64,000 bases of DNA from Lentilitoribacter sp. Alg239-R112 (GTDB taxonomy: Bacteria; Pseudomonadota; Alphaproteobacteria; Rhizobiales; Rhizobiaceae), in NCBI RefSeq assembly GCF_900537175.1, contig NZ_LS999833.1:1984001-2048000 (forward strand), written 5' to 3'. Under the pieces are notes generated by a model. It was not told where the DNA came from. It searched no databases and was given only the letters and a program-made list of their open reading frames with translations. Positions within the stretch are counted from its first letter, which is position 1; every line of letters begins with the position of its first letter. Below are positions 8,076 through 17,085 of this stretch, in pieces. The position numbers and the translations under genes are program-made.

Positions 8076-9365
8076 ATGGAAAGCGTAATACTTCTAGTCA
8101 TACTTGTATTGCTTATTATGCTGGGTGCACCAGTAGGCTTTACGCTTATTCTTATTCCGGTGGTTTATATTCTTATCACCGATGCAGCTCCGATGATTCT
8201 CATTCCCAGCCAAATGTTTAGCGCAATTGACGCTGTTCCACTGACAGCAATTCCTTTTTTCATGCTAACAGGCGAGCTCATGACCAGTGCGACCATAACA
8301 GACAGGCTCGTGGCTTTGAGTCAACGCCTTATCGGTCGTATGCGCGGGAGCATGGCGCAGGCAAATGTTCTGGTCAGCATGTTCTTTGCAGGTATGAATG
8401 GATCTGTTGTTGCAGACACAGCAACCGTAGGGTCCTTAATGATCCCAGCAATGAAAAAGGCTGGGTATCCTCCTGCTTTTGCTGCAGCGATCACCGCGGT
8501 TAGCTCAACAATTGGCGGCATCATTCCTCCTTCCATTATGATGATTGTACTAGCGAACGCTGGGGGGATTTCGGTCGGTGCATTATTTGCCGGGGGCATT
8601 GTGCCTGGTGTTATGATTGGCATCTTGCTTATGGTGATCAATTACATCATAGCTCGAAGAAATAATTTTGAACGCAATGATGAGGCATTTAGTTTCAGAG
8701 CACTTGTAATTGTTGGTTATAAATCTTCTTTTGCATTGCTTATTCCAATTGTATTAGTGGGGTCAGTCGTATTTGGTATTGCTGGCGTGGTTGAAGCGGG
8801 GGCATTGACAGCGACAATAGCCTTGTTTGTTGGACTGTTTATTTATCGCACGATCACTTGGTCGAATTGTAAGGGGTCCTTTGTTCGCGCATTTCGCAAC
8901 TCGGCAATGGTCTTTATTATAATTGCCGCCTCCGGACCCTTTAGTTGGCTTTTAACATCATTGGGAGCGATCAACGATTTAGAACAGTGGCTTCTGAGTT
9001 ACACGCATAATCAGTTTCTATTTGCCATTGTTCTGGTCGCGTTTATCTGTTTGCTGGGGATGGTCATGGATTCTGCAGCTAACATAATTATTGCTGGTCC
9101 CGTTCTGGTAGATGTGATGGTCAAAGCAGGCTATCCAGATGTTCAAGCTGCATTGATCGTGGTTGTAGGCTTCCTAATTGGCTCTGTTACACCGCCGGTC
9201 GGAGTGGCATTTTTCACTGCTGGTGCAATTGCCAAGGTTAGGCTTGAAAAGGTGGCTGTCGCAATGCTGCCATATCTAGTCGCGTTGTTTGCACTATTGT
9301 TTGTACTAATTGTTGTGCCAGAATTTACAATGTTACTTCCAACATTATTTGGGTTTGTAAAATGA
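8076..9365 (+). CDS. TRAP transporter large permease (DctM family)
   Basis: 429 aa, the normal length, with about 12 hydrophobic segments throughout. The typical start (MESVILLVILVLLIMLGAPV) is present, together with FMLTGELM, STIGGIIPPSIMMIV and its second-half equivalent LIGSVTPPVGVAFF. This is the sodium-coupled translocation subunit in the inner membrane. It follows dctP after 131 bp that contain a hairpin, and precedes dctQ. The usual gene order is P-Q-M; here M precedes Q. Confidence 0.93.
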   Translation: MESVILLVILVLLIMLGAPVGFTLILIPVVYILITDAAPMILIPSQMFSAIDAVPLTAIPFFMLTGELMTSATITDRLVALSQRLIGRMRGSMAQANVLVSMFFAGMNGSVVADTATVGSLMIPAMKKAGYPPAFAAAITAVSSTIGGIIPPSIMMIVLANAGGISVGALFAGGIVPGVMIGILLMVINYIIARRNNFERNDEAFSFRALVIVGYKSSFALLIPIVLVGSVVFGIAGVVEAGALTATIALFVGLFIYRTITWSNCKGSFVRAFRNSAMVFIIIAASGPFSWLLTSLGAINDLEQWLLSYTHNQFLFAIVLVAFICLLGMVMDSAANIIIAGPVLVDVMVKAGYPDVQAALIVVVGFLIGSVTPPVGVAFFTAGAIAKVRLEKVAVAMLPYLVALFALLFVLIVVPEFTMLLPTLFGFVK

Positions 9366-9440
9366 TGAGCGCGCTATACCAGTATAAACTCACTAGTGGG
9401 CAAGTAGATGCAATCCCAAAAACTAGAGGAGGTTTTCGTA

Positions 9441-10010
9441 ATGTTTGCGACAATCAAATTCATTGATGGTGCAGTTAAGAAAACTCTAACCGCATTCTGC
9501 GCTATTCTTCTTCTGTTAATGGTGGTCTTTGCTGTCTACAATGTCGTCATGCGATATGTGTTTGAGGACCCCCCTGTTTGGGGTGATCTTCTCACAGTCC
9601 TTAGTAATATTTGGTTAGTTTTTTTTGCGCTTGCACTGACTGTTCGCGATAAAGATCATATTGCCTTGGATTTAATATACTCTCGCTTATCCCTACGGGG
9701 AGCATTTCTTGTTCAACAATGTTGGTCATTGGTCATTTTCTGTCTCGGTCTTGTGATGATTATTTATGGTTTGGAAGCCGTGGATACAATGGGCGGTAAA
9801 TATTGGGAGATGTGGTATTTTGCATGGGAAGATGAAGGTTTTGTTTTTAAGCCAAACTATATGCCAAAAAAATATGCCATCTCAATAGTGCCCATCTCTG
9901 GATTTCTAGTCAGTATCGCGGCACTCGCATCAGTGTGCGAGGATACCTTTCGCTTTAATGCGGGTACTTTTAAACAAGTAAAAGATATAGATATAGATAT
10001 AGAAAGCTGA
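9441..10010 (+). CDS. TRAP transporter small permease (DctQ family)
   Basis: I choose ATG 9441 because AGAGGAGGT lies 7 bases upstream; the frame is open back to 9408 without a ribosome site. 189 aa with four membrane segments, including one at the N-terminus (AFCAILLLLMVVFAVYNVVM) and VWGDLLTVLSNIWLVFFALA. It is the partner of the DctM permease just upstream. The last residues, DIDIDIES, come from about three copies of a 6-bp repeat (GATATA), an odd tail that may reflect slippage. Last gene of the TRAP unit. Confidence 0.9.
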   Translation: MFATIKFIDGAVKKTLTAFCAILLLLMVVFAVYNVVMRYVFEDPPVWGDLLTVLSNIWLVFFALALTVRDKDHIALDLIYSRLSLRGAFLVQQCWSLVIFCLGLVMIIYGLEAVDTMGGKYWEMWYFAWEDEGFVFKPNYMPKKYAISIVPISGFLVSIAALASVCEDTFRFNAGTFKQVKDIDIDIES

Positions 10011-10231
10011 GGCCAATACCTAACGTATTTAGATGAAATTTGGTTTGTTGGTAGAATTGTCCGCTTCGTACCAAAGGACTAAACCGCTCCGCGATATAGT
10101 TGCGGCGTGTAGACTTTACTTCCAGGTACTTAGACAGTGCGCAATAACCATGTTTTCTGATTTTGGTCACATGGCGTGAGATTTTCCTGATGAATGAGGT
10201 GTTTAACCTCATATCAGACAGGAGTATTGTC

Positions 10232-11140
10232 ATGCATACCAAGATCACAAAACACACGATTTCCGCTAACTCAACTACAAATTCCAAGGTCACCCCACTT
10301 CGCCAGCGAATGGTTGAGGATATGTGTTTGCGCTCATTTGTTGAGAAGACGCAAACAGATTATCTACGTTGCGTGGAACAGCTGGCCGTGTTTTTAGGAC
10401 GTTCACTTGACCGTGCCAATCATGAAGATCTACGCAGTTATCATCTTCACATGACCAAGAATGATTCATCCCCCACAAAGATCAATGCAACAATGTCAGC
10501 CTTGCGGTTTTTGTTTGTCACTGTGCTTGACCGGGGTGACGCCATTAAAGTTTTGCCATTTGTACGCCAACCAAGAAAGCTACCTTTAGTACTTAGTCCC
10601 GATGAAGTGGTACGGTTTCTGGATGCTGCACCTAATCTAAAATACAAAGCGGCTTTATCGATTGCCTATGGAACAGGTCTTCGCGCATCTGAGGTTCTTT
10701 CATTAAAACCATCCGATATTGATAGCACCCGCATGCTCATCCGTGTTGAACAAGGCAAAGGACGTAAAGATCGATACGTGATGTTATCTCCACAATTGTT
10801 GATATTACTGCGTGATTACTGGAAGGCATACAAACCAAACAATGGGCTAAGTAGGGGATGGTTATTTCCAGGTCGTGTTCTAGGTTCACCCTTAACAACA
10901 AGACAACGGAACCGAGCATGGCATGCTGCGGCTCATATGGCTGAGATCAACAAACGTGTTTCATTACACACACTCAGACATTCATTTGCCACACATCTTT
11001 TGGAGCAGGATATCGATATCCGTGTCATTCAGGTTCTGCTTGGTCATGCCAAGTTGGATACAACAGCGCTCTATACGCAAGTGGCCACACAAACCATTGG
11101 TTCAGTCATAAGGTCTTGCCCTATTGAAATGGACACCTAA
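10232..11140 (+). CDS. Tyrosine recombinase/integrase with replaced C-terminus
   Basis: A phage-integrase-type recombinase. The N-terminal SAM-like domain (~25-115) precedes the catalytic domain with Arg in GTGLRASEVL, HTLRHSFATHLLEQ (HxxR) and LLGHAKLDTTALYTQV (H...Y), so the R-H-R-Y set is complete. ATG 10232 is preferred (AGGAG 8 bases upstream) although the frame is open to a TTG at 10163. The tail after residue ~285 (GSVIRSCPIEMDT) is encoded by the left end of an IS3-family element inserted there. It resembles integrases found beside IS91-like elements. Probably inactive or relict. Confidence 0.8.
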   Translation: MHTKITKHTISANSTTNSKVTPLRQRMVEDMCLRSFVEKTQTDYLRCVEQLAVFLGRSLDRANHEDLRSYHLHMTKNDSSPTKINATMSALRFLFVTVLDRGDAIKVLPFVRQPRKLPLVLSPDEVVRFLDAAPNLKYKAALSIAYGTGLRASEVLSLKPSDIDSTRMLIRVEQGKGRKDRYVMLSPQLLILLRDYWKAYKPNNGLSRGWLFPGRVLGSPLTTRQRNRAWHAAAHMAEINKRVSLHTLRHSFATHLLEQDIDIRVIQVLLGHAKLDTTALYTQVATQTIGSVIRSCPIEMDT

Positions 11141-11172
11141 ACTTACGCGCTATATGTGCTTGGAGGTGTTAC

Positions 11173-11469
11173 ATGACGAAACCAAAGCGATACAAACATT
11201 TTAGCTCTGAATTTAAACAAGAAGCTATTTTGCGTGCTGGTGAGGAAGGTATGACAGATAAAGCGGTTTGCGATGAAATCGGCGTAAGCACACGCCGGTT
11301 TCGTCGCTGGCGAGATGAATTAGCTTTGCTAGGCAAAGACGCATTTCCTGGTACTGGTTTCACTCATGATCAAGAAATGGCTGCCCTCAAACGCGAGTTA
11401 GCTCAAGTGAAGAAAGAGCGTGACTTCTTAAAGGAAGCGGCGGCGTACTTTGCCAAACATTCAAAGTGA
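11173..11469 (+). CDS. IS3-family transposase OrfA
   Basis: 98 aa with an N-terminal HTH of the transposase-8 type (RYKHFSSEFKQEAILRAGEE; CDEIGVSTRRFRRWRDEL) followed by a C-terminal leucine-rich helix (MAALKRELAQVKKERDFLKE) used for dimerisation. The stop overlaps the orfB start by four bases, as in other IS3 elements that make OrfAB by frameshifting. Since orfB is truncated, the element cannot move by itself. Confidence 0.9.
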   Translation: MTKPKRYKHFSSEFKQEAILRAGEEGMTDKAVCDEIGVSTRRFRRWRDELALLGKDAFPGTGFTHDQEMAALKRELAQVKKERDFLKEAAAYFAKHSK

Positions 11470-11756
11470 AGTACGCCTATATTCAAGGCCACAGCCAGTC
11501 TTATTCAGTTCGCCTGATGTGCCGTCTTTTGGGCGTTTCTGCAAGTGGATATTACGCTTGGCTTGCTCGTTTGGAGTGTCCACGGGCACAACATGAAACC
11601 CAATTGTTGGACGACATCAAGCGTGTTCATAAGGCAAGCAAGGGCACCTATGGCAGCCCAAGGGTACATGCCGAGTTATGCTCTGAAGGCTTTGCGGTAG
11701 GTCGCCACAAGATTGCTCGGCTGATGCGTTCCAACTATTTGAATAGGCTGTCCTAA
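11466..11756 (+). pseudogene. IS3-family transposase OrfB, truncated
   Basis: Only 96 residues remain of a protein that is normally ~270-290 aa. The HTH_21 region (SYSVRLMCRLLGVSASGYYAW; TYGSPRVHAEL) is intact, but the rve/DDE integrase core is missing. The last residues (YLNRLS) come from foreign sequence at the deletion joint. The start is GTG overlapping orfA. Confidence 0.88.
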
Positions 11757-11799
11757 AAAGCGATATCGAACCAGTATGCCATTTGCAGACACTTATAAT

Positions 11800-12321
11800 T
11801 TAGTTTGCTAAACAACGGTTTAAAATTGTTCTTGACGCCTCCATATCTACAGATATGTCCGTCAAATTTGCGAAGTTTTTTTCAACTTGCTCGTCAAGAA
11901 AATTTGAAACACAGGCAACCTGAGCTGCTGTTAATCTTCCGGTTTCCTCAATTCCAATGGATGCTTGATACCCTTTCATCGCCTTACTTGATTTAGGTCC
12001 AAAAAGCCCATCTGATCGACCAGAGTCGAAACCTGCCATGTTAAGTGCCGACTGAACAGCCTTAATTATTGGTCGTTCTTCATTTTTGCGTTGTAATTTT
12101 TGCTTGTCAGTACCTGTTTGTTTTTTGTTGCTGTTTCGAATCATTGGCACTATTGGTGCTCCAATGACGCCAACTGCGACGCCACCGACCCCCCCATTAA
12201 TTTTTTTCCCCATGATCCTCGGTCCTGCTGGACAGCTTGGACCTGGACATTTGGCGTATGCATGCGATGTAAAGATAACCAAACAACACAATGTAGTGAC
12301 ACAAAATCTATACAAGCTCAT
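11800..12321 (-). CDS. Secreted peptidoglycan-binding-domain protein
   Basis: 173 aa. A signal peptide (MSLYRFCVTTLCCLVIFTSH, cleaved near AYA) is followed by a Gly-rich hydrophobic linker (NGGVGGVAVGVIGAPIV, ~42-58) and a PG_binding_1 domain at ~88-130 (KAVQSALNMAGFDSGRSDGL; FGPKSSKAMKGYQ). It should act in the periplasm on or near peptidoglycan. Its start overlaps the end of the upstream gene by 14 bp, so the two are co-transcribed. The pair is bracketed by IS3 and IS6 scraps, so it looks like mobile cargo. No catalytic domain is visible. Confidence 0.75.
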   Translation of the reverse strand: MSLYRFCVTTLCCLVIFTSHAYAKCPGPSCPAGPRIMGKKINGGVGGVAVGVIGAPIVPMIRNSNKKQTGTDKQKLQRKNEERPIIKAVQSALNMAGFDSGRSDGLFGPKSSKAMKGYQASIGIEETGRLTAAQVACVSNFLDEQVEKNFANLTDISVDMEASRTILNRCLAN

Positions 12322-12820
12322 TTTTGATCAACCCAATTATATTAACTTCATAAGTTCGCCAAACTTCCAAATCGGGAAGTTCCTCTAGTGGTCTTGATGA
12401 CTGTTTTTCGTCCCACGAAACAAAGTTTTGAATCTCAGAGCATGTTCTATCACAAAAATATAATTGACACAGTTTCAATTTATCAAAAAGCAGATCACGC
12501 CTTTCGTTTCGCTCTAAGACAAACCCATTTTTGCGTTTGACTTCATCATCACTAAGTTCACGAACCTCTTCTAGCTTGGCTATTTGAATAAGGCGTCGCC
12601 AAGAAATTATATACCGATTGAAATACTGGACGATTTCCTCAGCAATTTCTGTACGTTTTTCGCGAACTTGAGTATTTCGTTGAGCATTTTGTTGGAGCTT
12701 GGGAAAAAGTATACTTGCGACATACCCACCTACAACCACAGTAATTACACCTGGCAACCAACGGTTCAGTACAATATAGGTGATACTCGTTTCGTCGATG
12801 CTATTTAAAAATGCTTCCAT
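12308..12820 (-). CDS. Small membrane-anchored protein of unknown function
   Basis: Start ATG 12820 is chosen because GGAGGG lies 10 bases upstream; the frame runs to 12859 without a ribosome site. About 170 aa with one membrane helix (WLPGVITVVVGGYVASILF) near the N-terminus followed by a long helical cytoplasmic region rich in Arg, Glu and Gln. I do not recognise a family. It overlaps the peptidoglycan-binding gene by 14 bp, implying a shared function at the envelope. Flanked by mobile-element scraps on both sides. Confidence 0.6.
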   Translation of the reverse strand: MEAFLNSIDETSITYIVLNRWLPGVITVVVGGYVASILFPKLQQNAQRNTQVREKRTEIAEEIVQYFNRYIISWRRLIQIAKLEEVRELSDDEVKRKNGFVLERNERRDLLFDKLKLCQLYFCDRTCSEIQNFVSWDEKQSSRPLEELPDLEVWRTYEVNIIGLIKNELV

Positions 12821-13223
12821 CGCAAAAAGTCCCTCCGGCAACTCATGGAGCCACGGCACAACCTAAAGTTACTTAACAGTAAGGTCAAGTTTCAAAGGTT
12901 GACTTTATCGCTATTGATGTCTGCTCTGGGCCAATCTCTTCCGGTGTAAAAAAAATGAAATGATGACTGCTCAACACTCAAATTCGGAATTGGACTGTTG
13001 GCTGATTATCTTCAGGCTCGTGCCAAACGGAGAAATTCGGTAAAAAATCGCATTAATATTTTGGAAGTGCAGCTAAGTTTCCCAAAGATTGCCAATCTCC
13101 CGATTTTTTAGATAAATTGAGAACATTCTCAGGGATAGTATCGCAAAGTTCACGCCTCGTTCATTTTGATCTTGAACTTAGCTGATACATTTAATCTAAC
13201 TATTATTCAGAACTATAATAAGA
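12821..13223. other. Gene-free spacer with an IS6-type end
   Basis: 403 bp without a convincing ORF. Its right part (from ~13131) matches the outer ~40 bp of the IS6-type copy at 35053; see the repeat entry. Nothing else recognised. Confidence 0.5.
13131..13176 (+). repeat. Solo IS6-type inverted-repeat remnant
   Basis: Contains TAGTATCGCAAAGTTCACGC and CGTTCATTTTGATCTT, aligning with roughly 80% identity by eye to the left end of the decayed IS6 copy at 35053. No transposase is attached. Confidence 0.55.
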
Positions 13224-14018
13224 TCAGTTTGACTTTGTAATGAGTAATTTAAGTGCGATGGGGTTTGTGATCAAATATCTCAACACCAATCTGCTAGGTT
13301 CTTGACTAATTCGATAAGCCCATTCTAATCCAACTTTTTGCATCCATACAGGTGCCCTCTTGTTCTTTCCAGACAGAAAGTCAAAAAGCCCACCGGCAGT
13401 TTTTATTACACCAACACCGACTAATTTATCGATATTTCTTGAAACAAAGGCATGCTCACGAGGTACACCCATACCAATCCATAGAATATCGGGTTTTAAC
13501 TTCGCGATATCCTCGACAATAATAGGCTCCTGTTCCTGGGAAAAGTAACCATCACGAGATCCCGAAAAATTTAAAGTTGGATATTTCTCGCGCATAGAGC
13601 CAACCGCATGTCTATTGCCTTCTGGAGTGCCCCCAAGAAAATAAAAACTCAAACCCAATTTTTGCGCTTTTTTAGCGACTATGTGAACTAAATCTGTTGT
13701 AGCAACCCTTTCTTGCAATGGTGTTTTGGTGAGCAACCTGGAAATATGTACCATCGGCATTCCATCTGGATGAATTTCATCGGCTTCAAGAAGTAATCGC
13801 ATAAATGCTTTATCCCGCGATGCCATCGCGATTACCTGTCCATTGGCTGAAGTTGAATAATAGGGCAACTGTTTTTGACCACGAGCTTCTAGCGCCCAGG
13901 TAGCAAAGTTTTCTGCTGACTCAAGCATGCTTCGCGTGGATATTGGTAACCCACCTAATCTGACTGAATCATCAACTTTATTTTCATTTACCTCTGAACC
14001 TCGGGTAATTGATCGCAT
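13224..14018 (-). CDS. WecG/TagA/CpsF-family glycosyltransferase
   Basis: ~264 aa; GT26-type enzyme that adds a sugar (often N-acetylmannosamine or a uronate) to a lipid-linked intermediate during surface polysaccharide synthesis. Landmarks include DEIHPDGMPMVHISRLL, FYFLGGTPEGNRHAVGSM and PDILWIGMGVPREHAFV, then the typical AGGLFDFLSGKNKRAPVWMQ near the C-terminus. ATG 14018 is preferred because AGGA lies 7 bases upstream; an in-frame ATG two codons earlier is too close to it. Divergent from galE; first gene of the polysaccharide region. Confidence 0.9.
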   Translation of the reverse strand: MRSITRGSEVNENKVDDSVRLGGLPISTRSMLESAENFATWALEARGQKQLPYYSTSANGQVIAMASRDKAFMRLLLEADEIHPDGMPMVHISRLLTKTPLQERVATTDLVHIVAKKAQKLGLSFYFLGGTPEGNRHAVGSMREKYPTLNFSGSRDGYFSQEQEPIIVEDIAKLKPDILWIGMGVPREHAFVSRNIDKLVGVGVIKTAGGLFDFLSGKNKRAPVWMQKVGLEWAYRISQEPSRLVLRYLITNPIALKLLITKSN

Positions 14019-14270
14019 GGACATATCCTAGCACTGGTATCATCAATAAGCTGAATTATGCTATTTGTGGCAGAACAGTAAACTATAAATTAAATATTTG
14101 GTTAATATACAAAAATTAAACTGAACTCTAAAGTACTGCTCATTTATTACGAAAATCCGAACACAGCGCTTATTCTAATCACTAATAAAAGAAATAACTC
14201 TTAAAATTAACGAAATTTATTATGTTTCTAAGTTTAGTTGTCTAACAGTTTTTGTTAGGTGTGGTAATTT

Positions 14271-15257
14271 ATGACAAAAAATTTAAACATCCTTGTTGTA
14301 GGTGGAGCGGGATATATTGGATCTCATACGACACTTTCTTTGAAAGTCGCAGGATACAACGTTGTCGTGTATGACAACTTTTTAACTGGCCATCATGATG
14401 CATGTTTTGGTGATCATTTGGTTGAAGGCGAGTTAATCAATAAAAGACTACTTATAAAGACAATCGAAAAATTTGAAATTGACTGTGTTATACAGTTCGC
14501 AGCCCTGATTGAGGCGGGACAATCTGTAATAGAGCCTATTCCCTTTTATCAAAATAATGTTGCAGGCACTATTTCATTATTAGAAGCTATGCATGCAACA
14601 AAGGTCAAACGGTTAGTTTTTTCCTCGACAGCTGCTGTGTATGGAAATTCCAATAGTAATGAACTCCTACATGAAGACAAACCAAAATCACCTATTAACC
14701 CCTATGGCGAAAGCAAAGCTATCGTTGAAACAATGTTAGAAAGTTGCGTGAATGCTTATGGGATGCAGGCCATTGCGCTGAGATATTTTAATGCTGCGGG
14801 AGCTGATGCCAAGGGTAGATCCGGTGAACGTCATGAACCGGAAACCCATCTCATTCCCTTAGTAATCGAAACCGCGAGAGGCGTAAGACCTCATATCAAT
14901 ATTTATGGTACAGATTATGATACGCCGGATGGAACGTGCATTCGAGACTATGTTCATGTGTCAGATCTAGCTAGTGGGCATGTTCAGGCAGTCAAAAGAC
15001 TTTTTGAAATTGACCACCCTTATTTCGACCCAATCAATCTTGGTTCTGGCTACGGCTACAGCGTCAAAGAAATCATAGAATCCGTGAAAAAGATATCAAA
15101 ACAAGAATTTAAGATTTGCAAAGGCAAACGTAGACACGGCGATCCCGCTGTACTTGTTGCTGATGCCTCCAAAGCAAAAAAAATGCTCGGTTGGCATGCA
15201 CAATTCAGTAATATCGATCAGATCGTGCGGGACGCTTGGAATTTCGCAACCAAGTGA
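14271..15257 (+). CDS. galE: UDP-glucose 4-epimerase
   Basis: 328-aa extended short-chain dehydrogenase interconverting UDP-glucose and UDP-galactose (or their GlcNAc forms). The NAD-binding GGAGYIGSHT lies at ~11-20, the catalytic Tyr-Lys pair is in NPYGESKA (~143-150), and RYFNAAGAD plus GTCIRDYVHVSDLA are hallmark GalE blocks. It supplies precursors for the surrounding exopolysaccharide genes. A 246-bp A/T-rich divergent region with wecG precedes it. Confidence 0.93.
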   Translation: MTKNLNILVVGGAGYIGSHTTLSLKVAGYNVVVYDNFLTGHHDACFGDHLVEGELINKRLLIKTIEKFEIDCVIQFAALIEAGQSVIEPIPFYQNNVAGTISLLEAMHATKVKRLVFSSTAAVYGNSNSNELLHEDKPKSPINPYGESKAIVETMLESCVNAYGMQAIALRYFNAAGADAKGRSGERHEPETHLIPLVIETARGVRPHINIYGTDYDTPDGTCIRDYVHVSDLASGHVQAVKRLFEIDHPYFDPINLGSGYGYSVKEIIESVKKISKQEFKICKGKRRHGDPAVLVADASKAKKMLGWHAQFSNIDQIVRDAWNFATK

Positions 15258-15288
15258 CCTTAGATTTTTAACAAACAGAATAATCGGA

Positions 15289-15636
15289 TTAACTTGATCT
15301 TCGCGCAAGCTGTGCATTTATGAGCCTACCCGTTATTATTCCAACAACAGCACCTAATGCCTTAATCACAGCATCAGACAACCGCGCATGTCTGGTGTCT
15401 GAAAAGACTTGCATTAGTTCAAACCCAAAAGCACTGGCGATCATAACAAAAGCCAATAATTTCCAATATTTAGGATAAGCACTTACGAACAATGCCGATA
15501 TTAAAGCAAAGGCACCTGCCCGCTCTACATTGACATGTAAAACTGCATTTGGGCGAAGATCAATTGAGATAACAGTTACGATTAATATTACGAACAAACC
15601 AAGCCATGCAGAAACCTTGAGGACAGTGCCTAACAT
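15289..15636 (-). CDS. VanZ-like small membrane protein
   Basis: 115 aa with three to four hydrophobic segments (SAWLGLFVILIVTVISI; FALISALFVSAYP; LLAFVMIASAFGFELMQVF) and the family-type ending RHARLSDAVIKALGAVVGI. VanZ-like proteins often accompany exopolysaccharide loci; their function is unknown. It ends 31 bp from the convergent galE. Confidence 0.7.
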   Translation of the reverse strand: MLGTVLKVSAWLGLFVILIVTVISIDLRPNAVLHVNVERAGAFALISALFVSAYPKYWKLLAFVMIASAFGFELMQVFSDTRHARLSDAVIKALGAVVGIITGRLINAQLARRSS

Positions 15637-15661
15637 CTTATGGTATCCAAACTATTTGAGA

Positions 15662-17008
15662 TCAAGATTGTTTTAACAGGCGGAACATTGAGGAATCCTG
15701 CCCTGTTAAGGATTTATCAGACCAACGTATCGCGGCGGCCTGAGCCGTAAAAGATATTGCGGTTGCTATAACAGCTCCCAAAATACCGAATTGTGGAATG
15801 AACACAATAAAACAAATGATACGCAATACTAAACATGCACCTAAAATTTGAAGGAACCGTCCTTCATAACCTGTCATCATAAGCATAATTGTGGAGGTAC
15901 GAACGGTTCCGACAGCAGCAGTCCCCACACAAAGAACCAATAACTCAGGAAATAACTCAGTGTAAGGTTCGTTTATAAGCTGAAGAATAAAATATCCACC
16001 AACCAAGATCCCAACCAGGCCAATGACATTGAATGCAACTGCCATCCACGCAAGATCATCTAACATCTTCACCAATGCGGATTTTTCTTTTCGATAATAT
16101 AATCCCGGCAAATGCCTTGAGCCAACCAGGTCGATCGTGTCCGCTGCTGCTGCAAAGAGATTTGCTAATCTTGAGATGACAAAATATGCGCCAGCAACCA
16201 CTGGATCCATCAGATATCCAATAACAATAACGTCAATATATTGACTGATCGCGCCGAGCGATGTTGCAAACCAAAACTTGGTAGAGCGTGGTATCCATTC
16301 TTTGTAATCGGCTAATGCGCGAACTCGGATGATTTCTGGATATCGACAAAGAACCCTATGGGAGATCATCCGAATTTGAAGTGTGAGTGCGAGGCAAGAA
16401 CCGATGGCCAGTGCAAGAAACAGATCCGATAAATTTGCATCCACATTTGCCGCAACACAATAAAATAGGTATAAAATTGGTGCCGACACTATGAGCGCAT
16501 TTCCTAAACCATCGCCCAATGCGATGCCAATTTCTGTACGGACCAGATGCATACAAATTAATACCAACGGAAAAATGCATAGATAAATTGACGAAGTGAT
16601 TACAGTCAAATGGCCAACTATTGAACTTGCCCATACCCAAAAATTGAGTGCCGCAACCGATGTGCCAAGCATACATAGGGTGAAGGTAAATCCGAGTACG
16701 CCCTTTAATCTAGCAGCATCGCCAGCAGCAGTAATCTCATTCCACATCCGTAATACGAATGGTTCCTGACCAATCGTTGCTACAACACTTAATAAGCCAA
16801 TTGCAGAGAACAATATTGAGTAGTATCCAAACGCATCGGCTTCAAGTAATCGGGCAGCTAACGAAATAAGGGTAAAATTCAAGACAACGAGTCCGACTTT
16901 TACAGCTACAGCTGTCAGCATTCCACCTTTCACAAACATTGATATCTTGAACACCACTTCCTTGACATTGGATAATGCTGGCGGATCATCAGGCCCATTA
17001 TCAGACAT
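15662..17008 (-). CDS. Polysaccharide flippase (Wzx/MATE-like)
   Basis: About 448 aa with 12 or more membrane helices, typical of the oligosaccharidyl-lipid flippase superfamily, which turns lipid-linked repeat units over the inner membrane. ATG 17008 is preferred (GGAGAGG 7 bases upstream); the frame is open 12 codons further. Hydrophilic N-terminus (MSDNGPDDPP), then a first helix region KGGMLTAVAVKVGLVVLNFT. It neighbours glycosyltransferases on the same strand and an O-antigen-ligase-like protein, consistent with Wzx/Wzy-dependent assembly. Confidence 0.85.
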   Translation of the reverse strand: MSDNGPDDPPALSNVKEVVFKISMFVKGGMLTAVAVKVGLVVLNFTLISLAARLLEADAFGYYSILFSAIGLLSVVATIGQEPFVLRMWNEITAAGDAARLKGVLGFTFTLCMLGTSVAALNFWVWASSIVGHLTVITSSIYLCIFPLVLICMHLVRTEIGIALGDGLGNALIVSAPILYLFYCVAANVDANLSDLFLALAIGSCLALTLQIRMISHRVLCRYPEIIRVRALADYKEWIPRSTKFWFATSLGAISQYIDVIVIGYLMDPVVAGAYFVISRLANLFAAAADTIDLVGSRHLPGLYYRKEKSALVKMLDDLAWMAVAFNVIGLVGILVGGYFILQLINEPYTELFPELLVLCVGTAAVGTVRTSTIMLMMTGYEGRFLQILGACLVLRIICFIVFIPQFGILGAVIATAISFTAQAAAIRWSDKSLTGQDSSMFRLLKQS

Positions 17009-17085
17009 CAGTAAGGCCTCTCCGATAAAGATTATTAATCTCAATGTAGGATGGGATAATTATGAGCATTTGTTTTAACTTCGCT

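Larger units (their letters stand above)
11105..11756 (+). mobile_element. Truncated IS3-family insertion element
   Basis: Contains an intact orfA and the 5' third of orfB. The right two thirds, including the DDE catalytic core and right inverted repeat, are missing. It starts inside the 3' end of the recombinase gene and breaks off near 11745, where unrelated sequence begins. Left boundary is approximate. Confidence 0.75.

Noticed and set aside
9983..10007. GATATA microsatellite in the dctQ 3' end as phase-variation switch
   Set aside because: The unit is 6 bp, so changes would keep the frame; only about three copies. Noted as an odd tail only.
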